This document shows, one piece after another, positions 52,746-64,000 of a stretch of DNA of 64,000 nucleotides. Under the pieces are notes generated by a model. It made no database searches, was not told where the DNA came from, and worked only from the letters and a program-made list of their open reading frames with translations. This stretch comes from Anadara kagoshimensis (taxonomy: Eukaryota > Mollusca > Bivalvia > Arcoida > Arcidae), in NCBI GenBank assembly GCA_021292105.1, contig CM037863.1:8202442-8266441 (forward strand). The letters run 5' to 3'. A program made the translations under genes and the position numbers. Positions within the stretch are counted from its first letter, which is position 1. Each line of letters begins with the position of its first letter.

Positions 52746-52948
52746 TACGATGTGCCTGAGCCAGATTCACAACTATTCAGGGAGGTGCTGTGATATATAC
52801 ACACACACACAAATGACACGGCTTGTCGACAGGTATCCCCAGTTGATGAATATAGTGAGCGAATGATATTTTGACATTCTGGTGGTTCGCCCTGTGGCTC
52901 AGGGTACATAAATCTTTGACTGGGTATATGGGGCTGTGTAACCTGCAA
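52745..52948 (-). other. Exon-like open segment of unknown identity
   Basis: Minus strand TAGGGTTTTTGCAG followed by an open stretch VTQPHIPSQRFMYPEPQGEP and then PECQNIIRSLYSSTGDTCRQ, ending in a (GT)n tract. About 55-60 bp at its start match 35,285-35,345, in Sulf intron 3, so it is probably part of a dispersed repeat rather than an exon. I do not recognise the protein. Confidence 0.35.
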
Positions 52949-54325
52949 AAACCCTATAACTTATAATATTACATCAAGTTAAAATTAAATTTGAATATCT
53001 ATATTGTGTATCTATTATCTAAATAACATGAATAATAACAGGAAAAAAAAGATTAAAAAAAAAGATTATGATCACAGTATATCTAAAAGGTCAAAAGGTC
53101 AGAGGTCAAAATTTGACATTTTGAACATAAAACCATCCTTTGAGTTACAAGAACTGATATAATGTTGTCTGGGTCATAAAGCTTTGTTCCTTTATCTTAA
53201 AATTTGAGGAAAATGATAGCATTTTAATGTTATGTTAAAAGTAATCTTTATTGTTTCCATGGTAATTTGGTATGCAAATCTGCATTTTATATCATAATGT
53301 TTCCTGTTTATGCTAGATAAAAACAGCTAGTATTGTATAAATTTTAATATATTTTACTGAATGTCAGCAAATTTCATATAAAACTTAGACAACTGTGTTG
53401 GGCAAGACTCAGCCGATGATTTTCAGTAAACTCAGAGATCCTACATACAACAGTGTTATTTATAACAATAATGATGATGTAAAGTGTCCATTATATTGCC
53501 TGAAATGGCATCATTATCATTAAAATTCTGTAACACAACAATAATATCTGTTCTCTGGTCACAAAAGTTTAAATTTAAAGTGAACAAGCTGGCCATCATT
53601 TACAAATTTTAGGTCGCCAGACACTGCCAGGTCAATTTGGCCACCATTTTCTGCTACCACCGTGCGTCCAGGGTGGAAGCAGTAATGAACAATTCACACC
53701 ATTCATGTGGAAATCTGCAAAAACTGGCAAATGACAAAAGTGGAAAGACTTCGTTGCTGCTCCACTTGCCAGAGGGTGTAATGGGCAGTAAGTAAGTAAG
53801 TTGGCCACCATTTTAGTGGACAAAATTGAGGGCTGTATATTAAAATCTAATAGCTACCCGTTATCCAATTGAAGTCATGTCTGTTATTCTGCAGAAAATC
53901 AATTCAACTTCATAACATCATTGTACTGTAATGAGAAAACAAAATTAAAACTAAATAAATGTTTGTAAATATATGTCACTATATTCTGTCAACAGTATAA
54001 GGGAAACAACATTGACCTGCCAGCTTGATCTTTCATTAGGAAAATTCATATAGGAAGGTCCACCCAATACATTGGTAGTGTTATGATTCAGTCTATACAT
54101 AAGCAATGCATGTTTCTGATATTTATGTTTTCCCTATAGATAAATGTTCTGGGACATAATATATATTTAAATTGAAGGTCAAGCGGACAGGTCAACATTG
54201 TTTGCCTATGTTTTGGCAAGGTGTTTAAATAATGTAAATATGGTTCATTTTAAAAGTGGTTTGACAAATGAATGCAATGCAAAATATTTTTACAGTGACT
54301 AACAACATTTTCTTAACCAAGAATA

Positions 54326-54329
<4 letters not shown>
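52949..54329. other. Noncoding, no feature
   Basis: Nothing beyond short A-runs and a CATTTTGACC/TTTGACATTTTG-type stretch near 53,090. Confidence 0.55.

Positions 54330-54370
<41 letters not shown>
54330..54370 (+). repeat. (GA)n microsatellite
   Basis: About 20 GA units. Confidence 0.97.
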
Positions 54371-54373
<3 letters not shown>

Positions 54374-54786
54374 AGTAACATTACTACCTTAACACAATCT
54401 TTTTAGTTAATTTTCAAGTAGGTGCAAATTTCTCAAAGTATGCAGCAAGTATTGAGTAATATATGTATTGCAAAACATATTCCTTAAATGTAAACTCTCT
54501 GGAAGAAGGTGACAAAGTTAATCCCAATCCAAAAAAGAAACAGATAGCTTTCGTTGCCCTGCTGGCTTTACTGAAACCACTGTAAACTCAATGATGGAAA
54601 GCATCTGTCCATTTCTATGGTATTTGCAACAATTCTAGGTTCATATTTCCATAAAGCACAATCTTTATTCCCCCAGCTATAATCCATTAATGACAGACAG
54701 ACTCTCTATATGTAACATATTGTAATACTAAATATGATATAAGATGAGTTTAAACTTCACCAGATGGTCTTTTATGCTGACAGATT

Positions 54787-55400
54787 CCCTTCAACACACA
54801 CCCTTAATATCTCCTACTGAATGGTGTAGTGTAAAACAAAGTCTAGAGAACTTTAACACACACCCTTAATATCTCCTACTGAATGGTGTAGTGTAAAACA
54901 AAGTCTAGAGAACTTCAACACACACCCTTAATATCTCCTACTGAATAGTGTATTGTAAAAAAAGGCTAGATAACTTCAACACACACCCTTAATATCTCCT
55001 ACAGAATGGTGTACTGTAAAACAAAGTCTAGATAACTTCAACACACACCCTTAATATCTCCTACTGAATGGTGTATTGAAAACAAAGTCTAGAGAGCTTC
55101 AACACACACCCTTAATATCTGTAATGAGATGGCAAACTGTAAAACACAGTCTTACCAATTCTAGAGATATTAAGTTGCTTCAACACACCCTTAATATTAC
55201 CTACTGGATGGCATACTGTATAACACAGTCTAACCACTTGTCATCCTAAATATGATTTAAGATGAGTTTAAACCTCACCAGATGGTTTTTTATGCTGACA
55301 CATACCCATAATATCTGCCACTGGATGGCATACTGTAAAACATAGTCTAACCAATTCTAGAGATAGTGATATTTACTTAAACATACACCCATAATATTAC
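54787..55400 (+). repeat. ~62-bp tandem repeat, about 8 copies
   Basis: CTTCAACACACACCCTTAAT ATCTCCTACTGAATGGTGTA GTGTAAAACAAAGTCTAGAG AA; the first five copies are close, later ones (after 55,130) degrade. Relics such as ATGGCGTACCATAAAACATA extend to about 55,830. Confidence 0.92.
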
Positions 55401-55429
55401 AAGTTCTTACCACTTTTATTGATACTCAG

Positions 55430-56404
55430 ATTAAGGCTGTATATCGATATACCGATATGTACCAATATTTTAAACAGATGCAAGTATCGGTTTTGTCATC
55501 ACTGAAATATTGTTGTATCGGTTGTTTTTTTTTTTTTCATTATTCTCATTACTTGTTAAATTATTAAGTTACATTGAAAACACATAATTAACAAGACAGA
55601 TAAAAAATACCTGTATCATCAATATGTATCGTGCATCGCTCTAGGTGTATTGAGATACGTATTGTATCGGAACTGTCCTTCCAATACACAGCCCTAACTC
55701 AGATTCACTTCTTCCTTAACATAACACTTAATACATACAATTGAATGGCGTACCATAAAACATATTCTAACCAATTCTAGATATCTTATGATACTGACAG
55801 ATTCATTTCAACAAACACCAATAATATCTATATAGTGCTTAAGCGAATATTTGAATATTCGATTACAAATAGATTTTTGGTAGTATTCGAATGTTAAATT
55901 GGTATTCGAATATTCGTTCCTATACTAGGAAAACATTTTTTACTGCTTACATGGTCTTAATCATTAAATCTTCATGATTTTATTATCGTCATACAGCCTT
56001 CTTATGAATAAGGAATAAATAATAAGGTACGGTAATTATTTTGATCTGTTTCATGCAATCCGTATCGTTTCCATCCTAAAAAATGCCCTAGTATTATAGC
56101 TCTGTTCCAGAAAAGATGAAAAGTTTCTCTTTGGTGAAAAATATTGAATAGGATTTCAATAACAGCTCACGGATATTTGAATCCTAAATTTGGTATTCGT
56201 TTCAGTTCTATATCTATAACTGTATAGTGCACACCAGGGATGAAGCTGAACTATTTTTAGTTGCGGGCCTGTCTCCTTTTAGACAAGAAGTTGTAACTGT
56301 AATAAAAGACTTAAGTGTTTAAATATGTAGGGGCCCTGAATTTTTTTTAGGAGCCATGGCTACTGGGTCCCTACTAATCTTAACCCCTGTACACTATCCA
56401 GTTA
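55430..56404. other. Noncoding with short inverted or repeated motifs
   Basis: 55,440-55,690 carries ATACCGATATGTACC...GTATCGG and ATACGTATTGTATCGG motifs; 55,840-55,920 has repeated GAATATTCGA/ATATTCG. These look like ends of old elements. No gene. Confidence 0.5.
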
Positions 56405-56745
56405 GAGTTGAGTAATGGTGTTTAACATCCCAGTCAAGAATATTTCACTTATATCGAGACATTGCCAGGTATAGGCGAAGGTGCAGAAATTTAGCCTGTG
56501 TTTTTCGCTGATGGCATTATTCAGCAGGATTCTTTATCATGCCAAGCCTACCAAGACACGGGACCTTGTTTATTTTAAGTTCCCATCTGAAAGAACTGTG
56601 ACTTTCATTTCGTAATGCCGAGTGCTTGGCGAAAGAACAATCACTACCACTTTTAAGTCTTGGGTCAGACCCGGTCGGATTTCAAAACCACGACCTCCCA
56701 CTTATAGAGCGAGCACTCTACCAACTGAGCTACTCAGTACTGTAG
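56405..56745 (-). mobile_element. tRNA-derived SINE family 1, copy 5
   Basis: Tail GTAATGGTGTTTAACATCCC AGTCAAGAAT to head CGACCTCCCACTTATAGAGC GAGCACTCTACCAACTGAGC. Confidence 0.9.
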
Positions 56746-57554
56746 TGGTCCCTATCCAGTTAAAGATAGCTCACCTGTCACAGACCCGTACATTCTTGTT
56801 ATTTATAAATATTAGTTATTAAGCATAGCTGTCTATACAAGTGATTATTTTAATGAGATGTTATTACTATGACCATTAAAAAATTGCCATTTTGATACAC
56901 ATTTGTCTAAAAATGGTCAAAGTTGACACCCAGTCACCCCTCTCCAAGAAATCCCAAACATTATTCCTATGGTGTCTGAAAAACATATCCTACAAGTCAT
57001 CTCCAAGAAATTTCTTCAGACACATCATTTCAGTAACAAAAATTATTTATTTTTACCAACTTCTTCATCATTAATGAACCCTTACTCTAACATCACCACA
57101 TAAAGGAGTCTCATCGCCTCAAATAATCATATGGTTTCACTTTAGATAATATAACAGGTTGTTGTTTTTTAAGTTCTTAAATTTTGAATTTTTTTCTAGA
57201 CAAACAACACAGAACTCCCAACATTTTTACTATTTTTTGTCCTAGATAAATAAAACTGTTTCATACCTTATCATTCATTTTATTTTTTATTTGTCGAATT
57301 TTTTCTATAAGACTTACACATATATCAGTCACCTCTTTAAAATGTCAAAAATTTTAATTTTTTTTTTTTTTGCAACAACCTTGGGTTCACATCAGTTAAA
57401 CCAACGATCTGGCAGACAAATTTGAGAGATTGCGGGATTTTAAATTGGAAAATTGGCAGATTTACAAGCTAACCAATCGTTTAAGGCTAAAGTTTAATGA
57501 CTCATAATCAATGTCAGGTCATCCCCAGCTGATAAAACACCGGAGTTCTTGATT

Positions 57555-57800
57555 ATACACAGCGTGAAACAAGGAACACCAAACTTTTTCATTTAACTCA
57601 TTTACAAATGGGCTTTTTGCTCACCTGGGATGCATAATTTGAGCCTATCATAGCAGTATGTACATTTATTAAGTAATGCCTTTGTGAAACAACGAACACC
57701 AAACTTTTTCAATTTACTCATTTACAAATGGGCTTTTTGCTCACCTGGGATGCATAATTTGAGCCCACATTAGCAGTATGTACAATTATTAAGTAATGCC
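57555..57800 (+). repeat. Two-copy tandem duplication, ~121 bp
   Basis: GTGAAACAAGGAACACCAAA CTTTTTCATTTAACTCATTT at 57,564 and GTGAAACAACGAACACCAAA at 57,684, then identical ACAAATGGGCTTTTTGCTCA CCTGGGATGC in both. Confidence 0.95.
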
Positions 57801-57944
57801 TTTACAATAATCTTCTATATACTAGTATTTATTAAGGTCGGGTGGGATTTACCTAAATCCCAGTTATCTGGCCAGGACTTTCTAGAAAAAGTCTGAAATC
57901 TTCATTTCAGTGCAGTCAAAACTGAGAACTTGATCTAACAGTTA

Positions 57945-58195
57945 CAGAACTCATACAACTTATGAATCTGGAAGGTTGTTGGTTCGAAACCCAGCCAGGT
58001 CTGGCCAAGATTTAAAAATAGGTAATGCCTCATGTCACGGCAGGAGTGGGGCATTAAAGAAACCTTCACATTTCCCCGAGCACACTGCAAAGGTCAAAAT
58101 TTTTGACACCACCTATAGCTGGTGATGTCTCGATATAAATGAAATATTTTTGACTGGAATGTAAACCACAATCAAACAATCAACCAACATCTTTG
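57945..58195 (+). mobile_element. SINE family 1-like copy, degraded, plus orientation
   Basis: GGTTGTTGGTTCGAAACCCA (B box), TGCCTCATGTCACGG, TATAGCTGGTGATGTCTCGA TATAAATGAAATATTTTTGA CTGGAATG. Confidence 0.75.
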
Positions 58196-58339
58196 TGTGA
58201 CCTGTTGGCCAATAAAATACAGACTGTTCAACCACATATATAAAGTTGGTAAAAAGGTAATCTGTTCCAGGTCTTAATTATTTGACATGGAAAATTAAAT
58301 AAATAAACTAATGTGTAAGAGTCAACAGACAAAAAAGTT

Positions 58340-58560
58340 AAAGTCTGTCCCGAGCCATTAGGCCCATCAGGCCGGAGCTTATCCTGGTTTCGGTGGCGTT
58401 AAGCGACTGAGAGTACAAGACTATCCCCTGAATGGGACGCCGGTCCATCGCAGGGTTAACCCCCAGCATTTTGCTGGTACTCATTTATTTTTTAGCTGAG
58501 TGAACTGGGACAACATGAAATTAGGTGTCTTGCTCAAGGACACAACACATCACCTGGTCC
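58340..58560 (+). mobile_element. Dispersed repeat, GTCCATCGCAGGGTTAACCC type
   Basis: GGGACGCCGGTCCATCGCAG GGTTAACCCCCAGCA, CATTTATTTTTTAGCTGAGT GAACTGGGACAA and GTCTTGCTCAAGGACACAAC are a widespread animal repeat (SINE/LINE tail type). Confidence 0.7.
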
Positions 58561-59184
58561 AGGGGACAAAGGGAGGGATTAATTTTAAGAACCCCCAAAA
58601 ATTACAAACAAATTGTAGAAGAATGGTGTTTATTTAAAAGTTTAGGCCTACAAAAAAGTGTGTTTCCACTTACTCAAGCAATCCTATGCCAACTCTAATG
58701 TTTTAATGACAATATTTTGACAATAACTGCTTAAGATGACATTCTTGCCCCATATGGTCAACACATTTATTTATGGCCTACCTACCTACCCTAATTCTTC
58801 TAAGAGTGTTATCAGAAACACATTTTTTTCCTTTGGCCTTAATGACTTTGAACAAAGTCCAAAACAATATTCTGCTCATCAGAGAAATTCAAATATTTTC
58901 TGATTACTCACAGTGGGGAACTTCAACACAAAAACATGTAACTTTAAAAACTTTCAAGTAGCTCTGTTATGTGGCATATTATTGTAAATCTGACATTCTC
59001 AAGTACAGGTGTAAAGATTAATTAACAGGTATACTTGTGACATACTTGAACTTTACTTGCACTCTGATATTAATTTTAATTTTTAATTCCATTTACACAA
59101 AGTGTTTCTGTAGCAGAGTAGTCTAAAACGTAGGCTATAGAATCATAGTACAGTGCATCAAGTTTCACCTGAATTGAGGCATTT

Positions 59185-59242
59185 AAAAGCAGGTAGCCCT
59201 TATATAGAGATGGCCTTAACGGCTGCTGTTAGACTATTACTT

Positions 59243-59285
<43 letters not shown>

Positions 59286-59312
59286 GAACATAAAACACCA
59301 TATATTTCTCTC

Positions 59313-59343
<31 letters not shown>

Positions 59344-59510
59344 GAAAAGAACATAAAACACCATCAATTTTTCTCTATCTCTATCTTAAAATATACAACA
59401 CCATCAGTTTTTTTTTCTCTCTCTCTCTCTCTCTGAAAAGGACAAAAACACTATCACTTTTTTTTTCTCTCTCACTCTCTCTCTCTCTCTCTCTCTGAAA
59501 ATATAATTAA
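59185..59510 (+). repeat. MITE family B relic and (TC)n block
   Basis: 59,185-59,235 has TAGCCCTTATATAGAGATGG CC of family B. From 59,248 (CT)n runs alternate with CTGAAAAGAACATAAAACAC CATCA four times, a compound tandem repeat of about 65-75 bp. Confidence 0.85.
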
Positions 59511-62280
59511 AACACAAAACATGAAGAGACACCCTCCCCAAGATAATTGTAATAATTCTGATTTATAGTTACAATCAAGATTATAAGCCTCAACATAACC
59601 TGATCACATCATAACTTTTCTCAACATGTAACAATAAATATACTATACACAAAAACTCCCAAAATCGCAGCTGGAGATATCAGAATCCCAGCTGGATATA
59701 TGGTGCCAGAGTCATCAGCATGTGTGTCTTTGATGCCTTCAATACCACTTTAATCCACATGTGCCCCACCCAGTTCCTGACAGAGCTGACATCCCATCAA
59801 TCTAACATTCAGCCATGTTTTATATCCAATGCAACTCCAGCAAAAACAAAAATTAGCCAAGTCTGAATGTAGAGATACCCTTACTGCTCAGAGCAACATG
59901 CAGGGAGGTTTCTTTAATTGTGCCATGCCTGCTGTGACACAGGACATCAGTTTTTAGGGTGTTTAGGGTAGGGACTGAATTTCGGACAAAGAAATTAATA
60001 TCACCATGACACTGCAGTTGTCACTGATTGCAAAATCATAATATTTTAATATTTACAAAAAAACTCACCTAAATTGCATTAAATCACATAACATCCAAGG
60101 TAATAATTATGAATTATATTAATCAACACAATTGTTATTAATAAATAAAACTGGAATGTATCCCTTATTTTATCCGCCAAGTAAAAAATTCCTATTTATG
60201 AGAATCTGGATTTTCAAACTACAACTTCATGCCTGAATTTGTCATATCCTTGTTGCCATAGTAACTGAAAATACACACAAAAATCATAAGTAAGTTACAA
60301 TTTTCAGAAAAATTGTTAATGCTTTATAACAAAAATGTGAAGCTTCATTCATCTTTATAATCAAATTTTTAACATATTTACTGAAAATTACAAATAAATA
60401 TTTAAAATGTGTTCAAAAATATTCATTTTTAAAAATGTCAGAATATGTTAACTACATACTTATAGTATACCCTTAATATTCATACATTTTTTCAATCCTT
60501 AATTCAAATTACTGTTGCCATGGTGATAAAAATTACAAAGTAAAATCATAACATGACATGACTGTGACCCGAGATTGAAACACAAATATTACCGGTACAT
60601 TCCAAAACTTGATAAGATTGAACCAGTTTTTGAAAAAAAACCTATAATAATACCTCCAATATGTTTTTCTAAAATCTTTTCTTTCACAGAGAAAAATTAA
60701 ATCCAAATTGTAAAATGATTACCTTTTTTATAACCTTTTTATAACATTTTTCAATTATAAATGGTACGTCAATTTTTATAAGTTTTTGAAAAAAAATACC
60801 AGTTACTTGAAATAAAAACATCTGCTGTATTTCTTTAAAATCCAGAGAGAAAGGGTAACCAAACTCAAACTATAAACATATTACCTTTTTATAACATTTT
60901 TCCGAAGTATAAACAAGTACATCACTTTTTATATGTTTTTGAAAAAATATCCATCTGATTTTCACATCAGAGTAAATGTGCACTGTTACAACATTAGATG
61001 GTCCAGTAAGCAGGCTTACGTTTTTCTCCCATAATCCATTTTTAATTAGAACATCAAAACTGCGTATTTAACCATAAACATATGAGGTAACGATTTTACC
61101 ATTTCATGTTCTACGTAACATCTGTTACCAGTTTCATCTTATCTCAGAAAGAGGCACAAATATTCTTCTATAACCAACCCCAAAAAATATTTAAAAAAAT
61201 ATGTACAGAAGGCTACTCTTGTTTGTAAATTTACTTTCAAGAAAAAAGGGAGAATTACCAGTATTAATTAATTAAAAGACTAGCAGGCCCTCACTGAGTT
61301 GTTTTAGGACCAATATAATCTGCCCCACTCACAATTCAGAATCTTATGATTTTTAAAATTGCTTCGTCAATTTTTAACAATTTTAAAAATTTAAGCTCTA
61401 AAACAGTATCTTGAAGACTTCTATCATTTTAAATTTAATTGTACATGTATTTTTCTTTTTCACAATTTTTTGTCATTATTATGTTGATTTTCACAACGCA
61501 ATTCACAAAATAGTGAAAAAAAATACTTGATTTGATGTATTATTTTAAATAATTTATATGTGAATTTCAAAATTTCAAATATATTCCAATATTATCAATA
61601 AATAGTTGATCAATCAAAAACAAACATACTAATCCATGTCCACATCACAACCCAGAAGCAAAGTAAAAACACGTGAACTTCAACCAGGAAAGTGAGGATC
61701 CAGAAGGGTAAGCACCTCCTGTTTAGCTAGCTACATCCGCTACGTGTGTAATCAAAATTGTTTGAAATGAACATGGAACTATGGAACGTCAAATACATCC
61801 AGCGCAATCCTGGACACAGAAACATCAAACTTATCAACAATCTAATTTTTTTTTGTAATTAATATATTTATAATGAGAGGACTATTTTGTACTAAAATTT
61901 AATTTAATTATTTTAATTATCATCTCAAAAACCCTTTTGCAGACATATCTGAAAAATAAATGAGTCATTCAACATGTTTAACCTACTCAGTGACATTTTA
62001 TCCATAAAATGTACAATTCAGAACTTGTAATCAATTAATTGGAAACAAAAACTATTAGCAAACAGCCATTTCTCTTAAGACTAAAAAAATGCTACTAGTA
62101 TTGCAAAAGGTTTATTGCATATCAAGACTGACAAATGATGGTTATGACTTAATCACATAAAACAATTTGTCGATATCAGTGCTTGTTAGAATTCAATACA
62201 ATGGATGGTTTTTCTTGCTTTATATAGTCAAGATCAATAATGAATTATGCTGCACCATAAAATATCTGTTAAAGAGATCG
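59511..62280. other. Noncoding AT-rich stretch
   Basis: 60,600-60,960 has degenerate TTTTTATAACATTTTTC ... AAGTTTTTGAAAAAAAATAC repeats. 61,280-61,500 is a reversed, old copy of MITE-like family D (TAATCTGCCCCACTCACAAT TCAGAATCTTATGATTTTTA). No coding evidence. Confidence 0.55.
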
Positions 62281-62350
62281 ACACATAGCCCTGTGGTTAA
62301 GGTTGCAGATTATGATTCAAGGGTTGTAAGGGTTCAAACCCCACCAGGTT
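62281..62350 (+). mobile_element. tRNA-like SINE head fragment
   Basis: TAGCCCTGTGGTTAAGGTTG (A-box like) and AGGGTTCAAACCCCACC (B-box like) about 50 bp apart; no cloverleaf stems that would make a functional tRNA. Confidence 0.5.
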
Positions 62351-62449
62351 TCATGATATATCCCTAATTATCCCTATCCCTCCAGTCCAACCACCTGCCA
62401 AATGAATGTTCTCCATTGTCAAAATCATTGTTTTAAAACCAAAGGCAGA

Positions 62450-62798
62450 GTTAAGTTGAGTAATGGTGTTTAACGCCCCAGTCAAAAATATTTCACTTAT
62501 ATCGAGACATTGCTCGCTACAGGTAAAGGTGCAGAGATTTTGTCTGCGCGTTGCATTGATGGCATAACACAGCTGGGTTCTTTAGTGTGCCACACCTACC
62601 ACATGTACCATGACACAGGACTTCCTTTATTTTAAATTCCATTCTGAAAGAACTGTGACTTTCATTACATAAAGCTGAGTGGCAAAAGAACAGTCACTAC
62701 CCATTTTCAAGTCTTGGGTCAGACCTGGTCGGGGTTTGAACCATCAACCTCCCTCTTACAGAGTGAGCACTCTACCAACTGAGCTAGTACTGCAGTGG
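62450..62798 (-). mobile_element. tRNA-derived SINE family 1, copy 6
   Basis: Tail GTAATGGTGTTTAACGCCCC AGTCAAAAAT to head ACCTCCCTCTTACAGAGTGA GCACTCTACCAACTGAGC. Confidence 0.9.
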
Positions 62799-63009
62799 TG
62801 CAAGTGTTAGACTCATCAATGTCCACCAAATGAACTCATCCCTCATCAGACACCTTAGAAAATTCCTTGATATGAACTTTAAATTTTCAAAGAATAAAAC
62901 AGAAGCTTTTGTATCGATGGGTGGATGTAGGAATGGAATTAGGTCAGAGAAAAATTACAGAATTTTTAAATTCATTTTCTCTTCTTTTATGTTTTTTCAT
63001 TATTATTAT

Positions 63010-63037
63010 GATTCCCCACCACCGAAGGTGGGGAATC
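63010..63037. repeat. Perfect 11-bp stem hairpin
   Basis: GATTCCCCACC, six-base loop ACCGAA, GGTGGGGAATC. Followed by pyrimidine-rich and TTATTATTATT sequence. Possibly a terminus of a dispersed element. Confidence 0.7.
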
Positions 63038-63689
63038 ATATTGTTTTCGTTCTGTTTCTTCTTCTTATTATTATTATTATTCTTATTATTCTTCTTCTCT
63101 CAAGACCTTGATGGATTTAGATGAAATTTGCTACCAATAATTTGTTGTCTGTGTAGATAATCAAGACGCGTTTATTTTCGTTATCTTGAAGGTGGGTGGG
63201 TGGGTGTAAATAAATACGTAGTTAAATACCCAGGGAAACCAATTCTGAATGGACATAAGCTGGTTACGACACCTTAATTATACCAAGCCAATGCTTTCAC
63301 CTATGAGTTAATCCGATTAGTGACCGTTAAAAACTTGACGATTTTTAAAACCACAGCTTGTCACGTCACACGCTTGTACTTAAAACCTTACACAATGAGA
63401 TGAATGGTGTATACAATTTGCCTTGATAGATCAAATGCCTTGGGGTTTTCTGTTAATCACTGACTGTGGAAGTAGAAGACTGCCCACTTTTTTAAGTTTA
63501 CACCAATGAAATGTCTCCTTTTACTGACTGACACTTTCCTAATGACCGGTATGTCGAGTACAAAAATTTGTAGTTTTAGTCGGAAATGAATCTTCCGAGT
63601 AAGCCGCCACTCGTTACTATTAACACTTTTCAAATAAGAGATGGACACTTATTCAGGTATTGTTCAAGTTTAAGATAAAATATTTTGTG

Positions 63690-63940
63690 TCTTTTTATTC
63701 GATTTAAATATTGGAATTTTCGTAATTTGGACTGAAAGCTCACTTCGATTTAAACATGGGAATTTTCGTAATATTTCGTAATTTGGACTGAAAATTCGCT
63801 TCAAATCGGCATATCGAATTAAACTAACAAATTTACCTAGAAATACATAGCGATCTGACGGGACCATTTGTATCATTTCGATTTAAGCGAAATTTCGATT
63901 CAACGATTTCGAATTAACGAGAGTCGACTTTATTTCTTTT
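63690..63940. repeat. Short repeated segments, TCGATTTAA/TTCGTAATTTGGACTGAAA
   Basis: CGATTTAAATATTGGAATTT TCGTAATTTGGACTGAAAGC recurs 40-60 bp later, and CGAAATTTCGATTCAACGAT TTCGAATTAACGAGAGTCGA resembles MITE ends. No gene. Confidence 0.6.
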
Positions 63941-64000
63941 GCATCAAAAACACCTCAATAATCTATAGAGCAATGAAGATCTGGGTCTTTTAGATGCTGG

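Noticed and set aside
61640-61760. First (noncoding) Sulf exon near 61.7 kb
   Set aside because: CCAGAAGGGTAAGC there looks like a donor on the plus strand, while Sulf is on the minus strand; no support.

Overview
This is nuclear DNA from an animal, AT-rich and dominated by introns and repeats. The dispersed repeats (tRNA-derived SINEs ending in a GTTTAACGTCCCAGTCAAGA-type tail, a ~1-kb element beginning AAGAGGCCCATGGGCC, many TA-flanked MITEs) resemble those of bivalve molluscs, so a bivalve or close lophotrochozoan is my inference; no species call is possible from sequence alone.

One protein-coding gene can be supported. It lies on the minus strand between 38,934 and about 10,848 and encodes a secreted heparan-sulfate 6-O-endosulfatase of the Sulf-1/Sulf-2 family. 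I rebuilt 17 coding exons with consistent phases and GT/AG borders: signal peptide, sulfatase domain with the formylglycine site C-C-P-S-R, the metal-binding D-D-Q-D and D-H-G, a charged hydrophilic domain with a furin-like R-S-K-R site and a run of Arg/Lys, and the Cys-rich C-terminal domain. Predicted length is about 900 residues. Two things disturb the model. Exon 3 carries an 11-A run that throws the frame into a stop, and exon 14 is a phase-symmetric extra exon that duplicates the end of exon 13. The downstream introns of exons 13, 15 and 16 contain copies of the preceding exon's 3' end together with its splice donor; for exon 15 there are seven such copies.

Layout: 1-11 kb is noncoding, with a 49-bp satellite at 0.9-3.1 kb and several MITEs. 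11-39 kb is the Sulf gene; its introns hold a broken LINE reverse transcriptase (14.7-16.8 kb) with a 117-bp in-frame expansion, a 57-bp array made of tRNA-like SINE heads (19.3-19.8 kb), long palindromes and SINEs. 39-50 kb is repeat-rich: degenerate minisatellites, ~160-bp SINE-tail units, a 45-bp array, a 1.4-kb TA-flanked DNA element, and a 4.6-kb array of a 48-bp monomer with no stop in any forward frame. 50-64 kb has no gene I can support: microsatellites, SINEs, a 62-bp repeat and AT-rich sequence.

Exon residue numbers below assume one extra base in exon 3 to restore frame.
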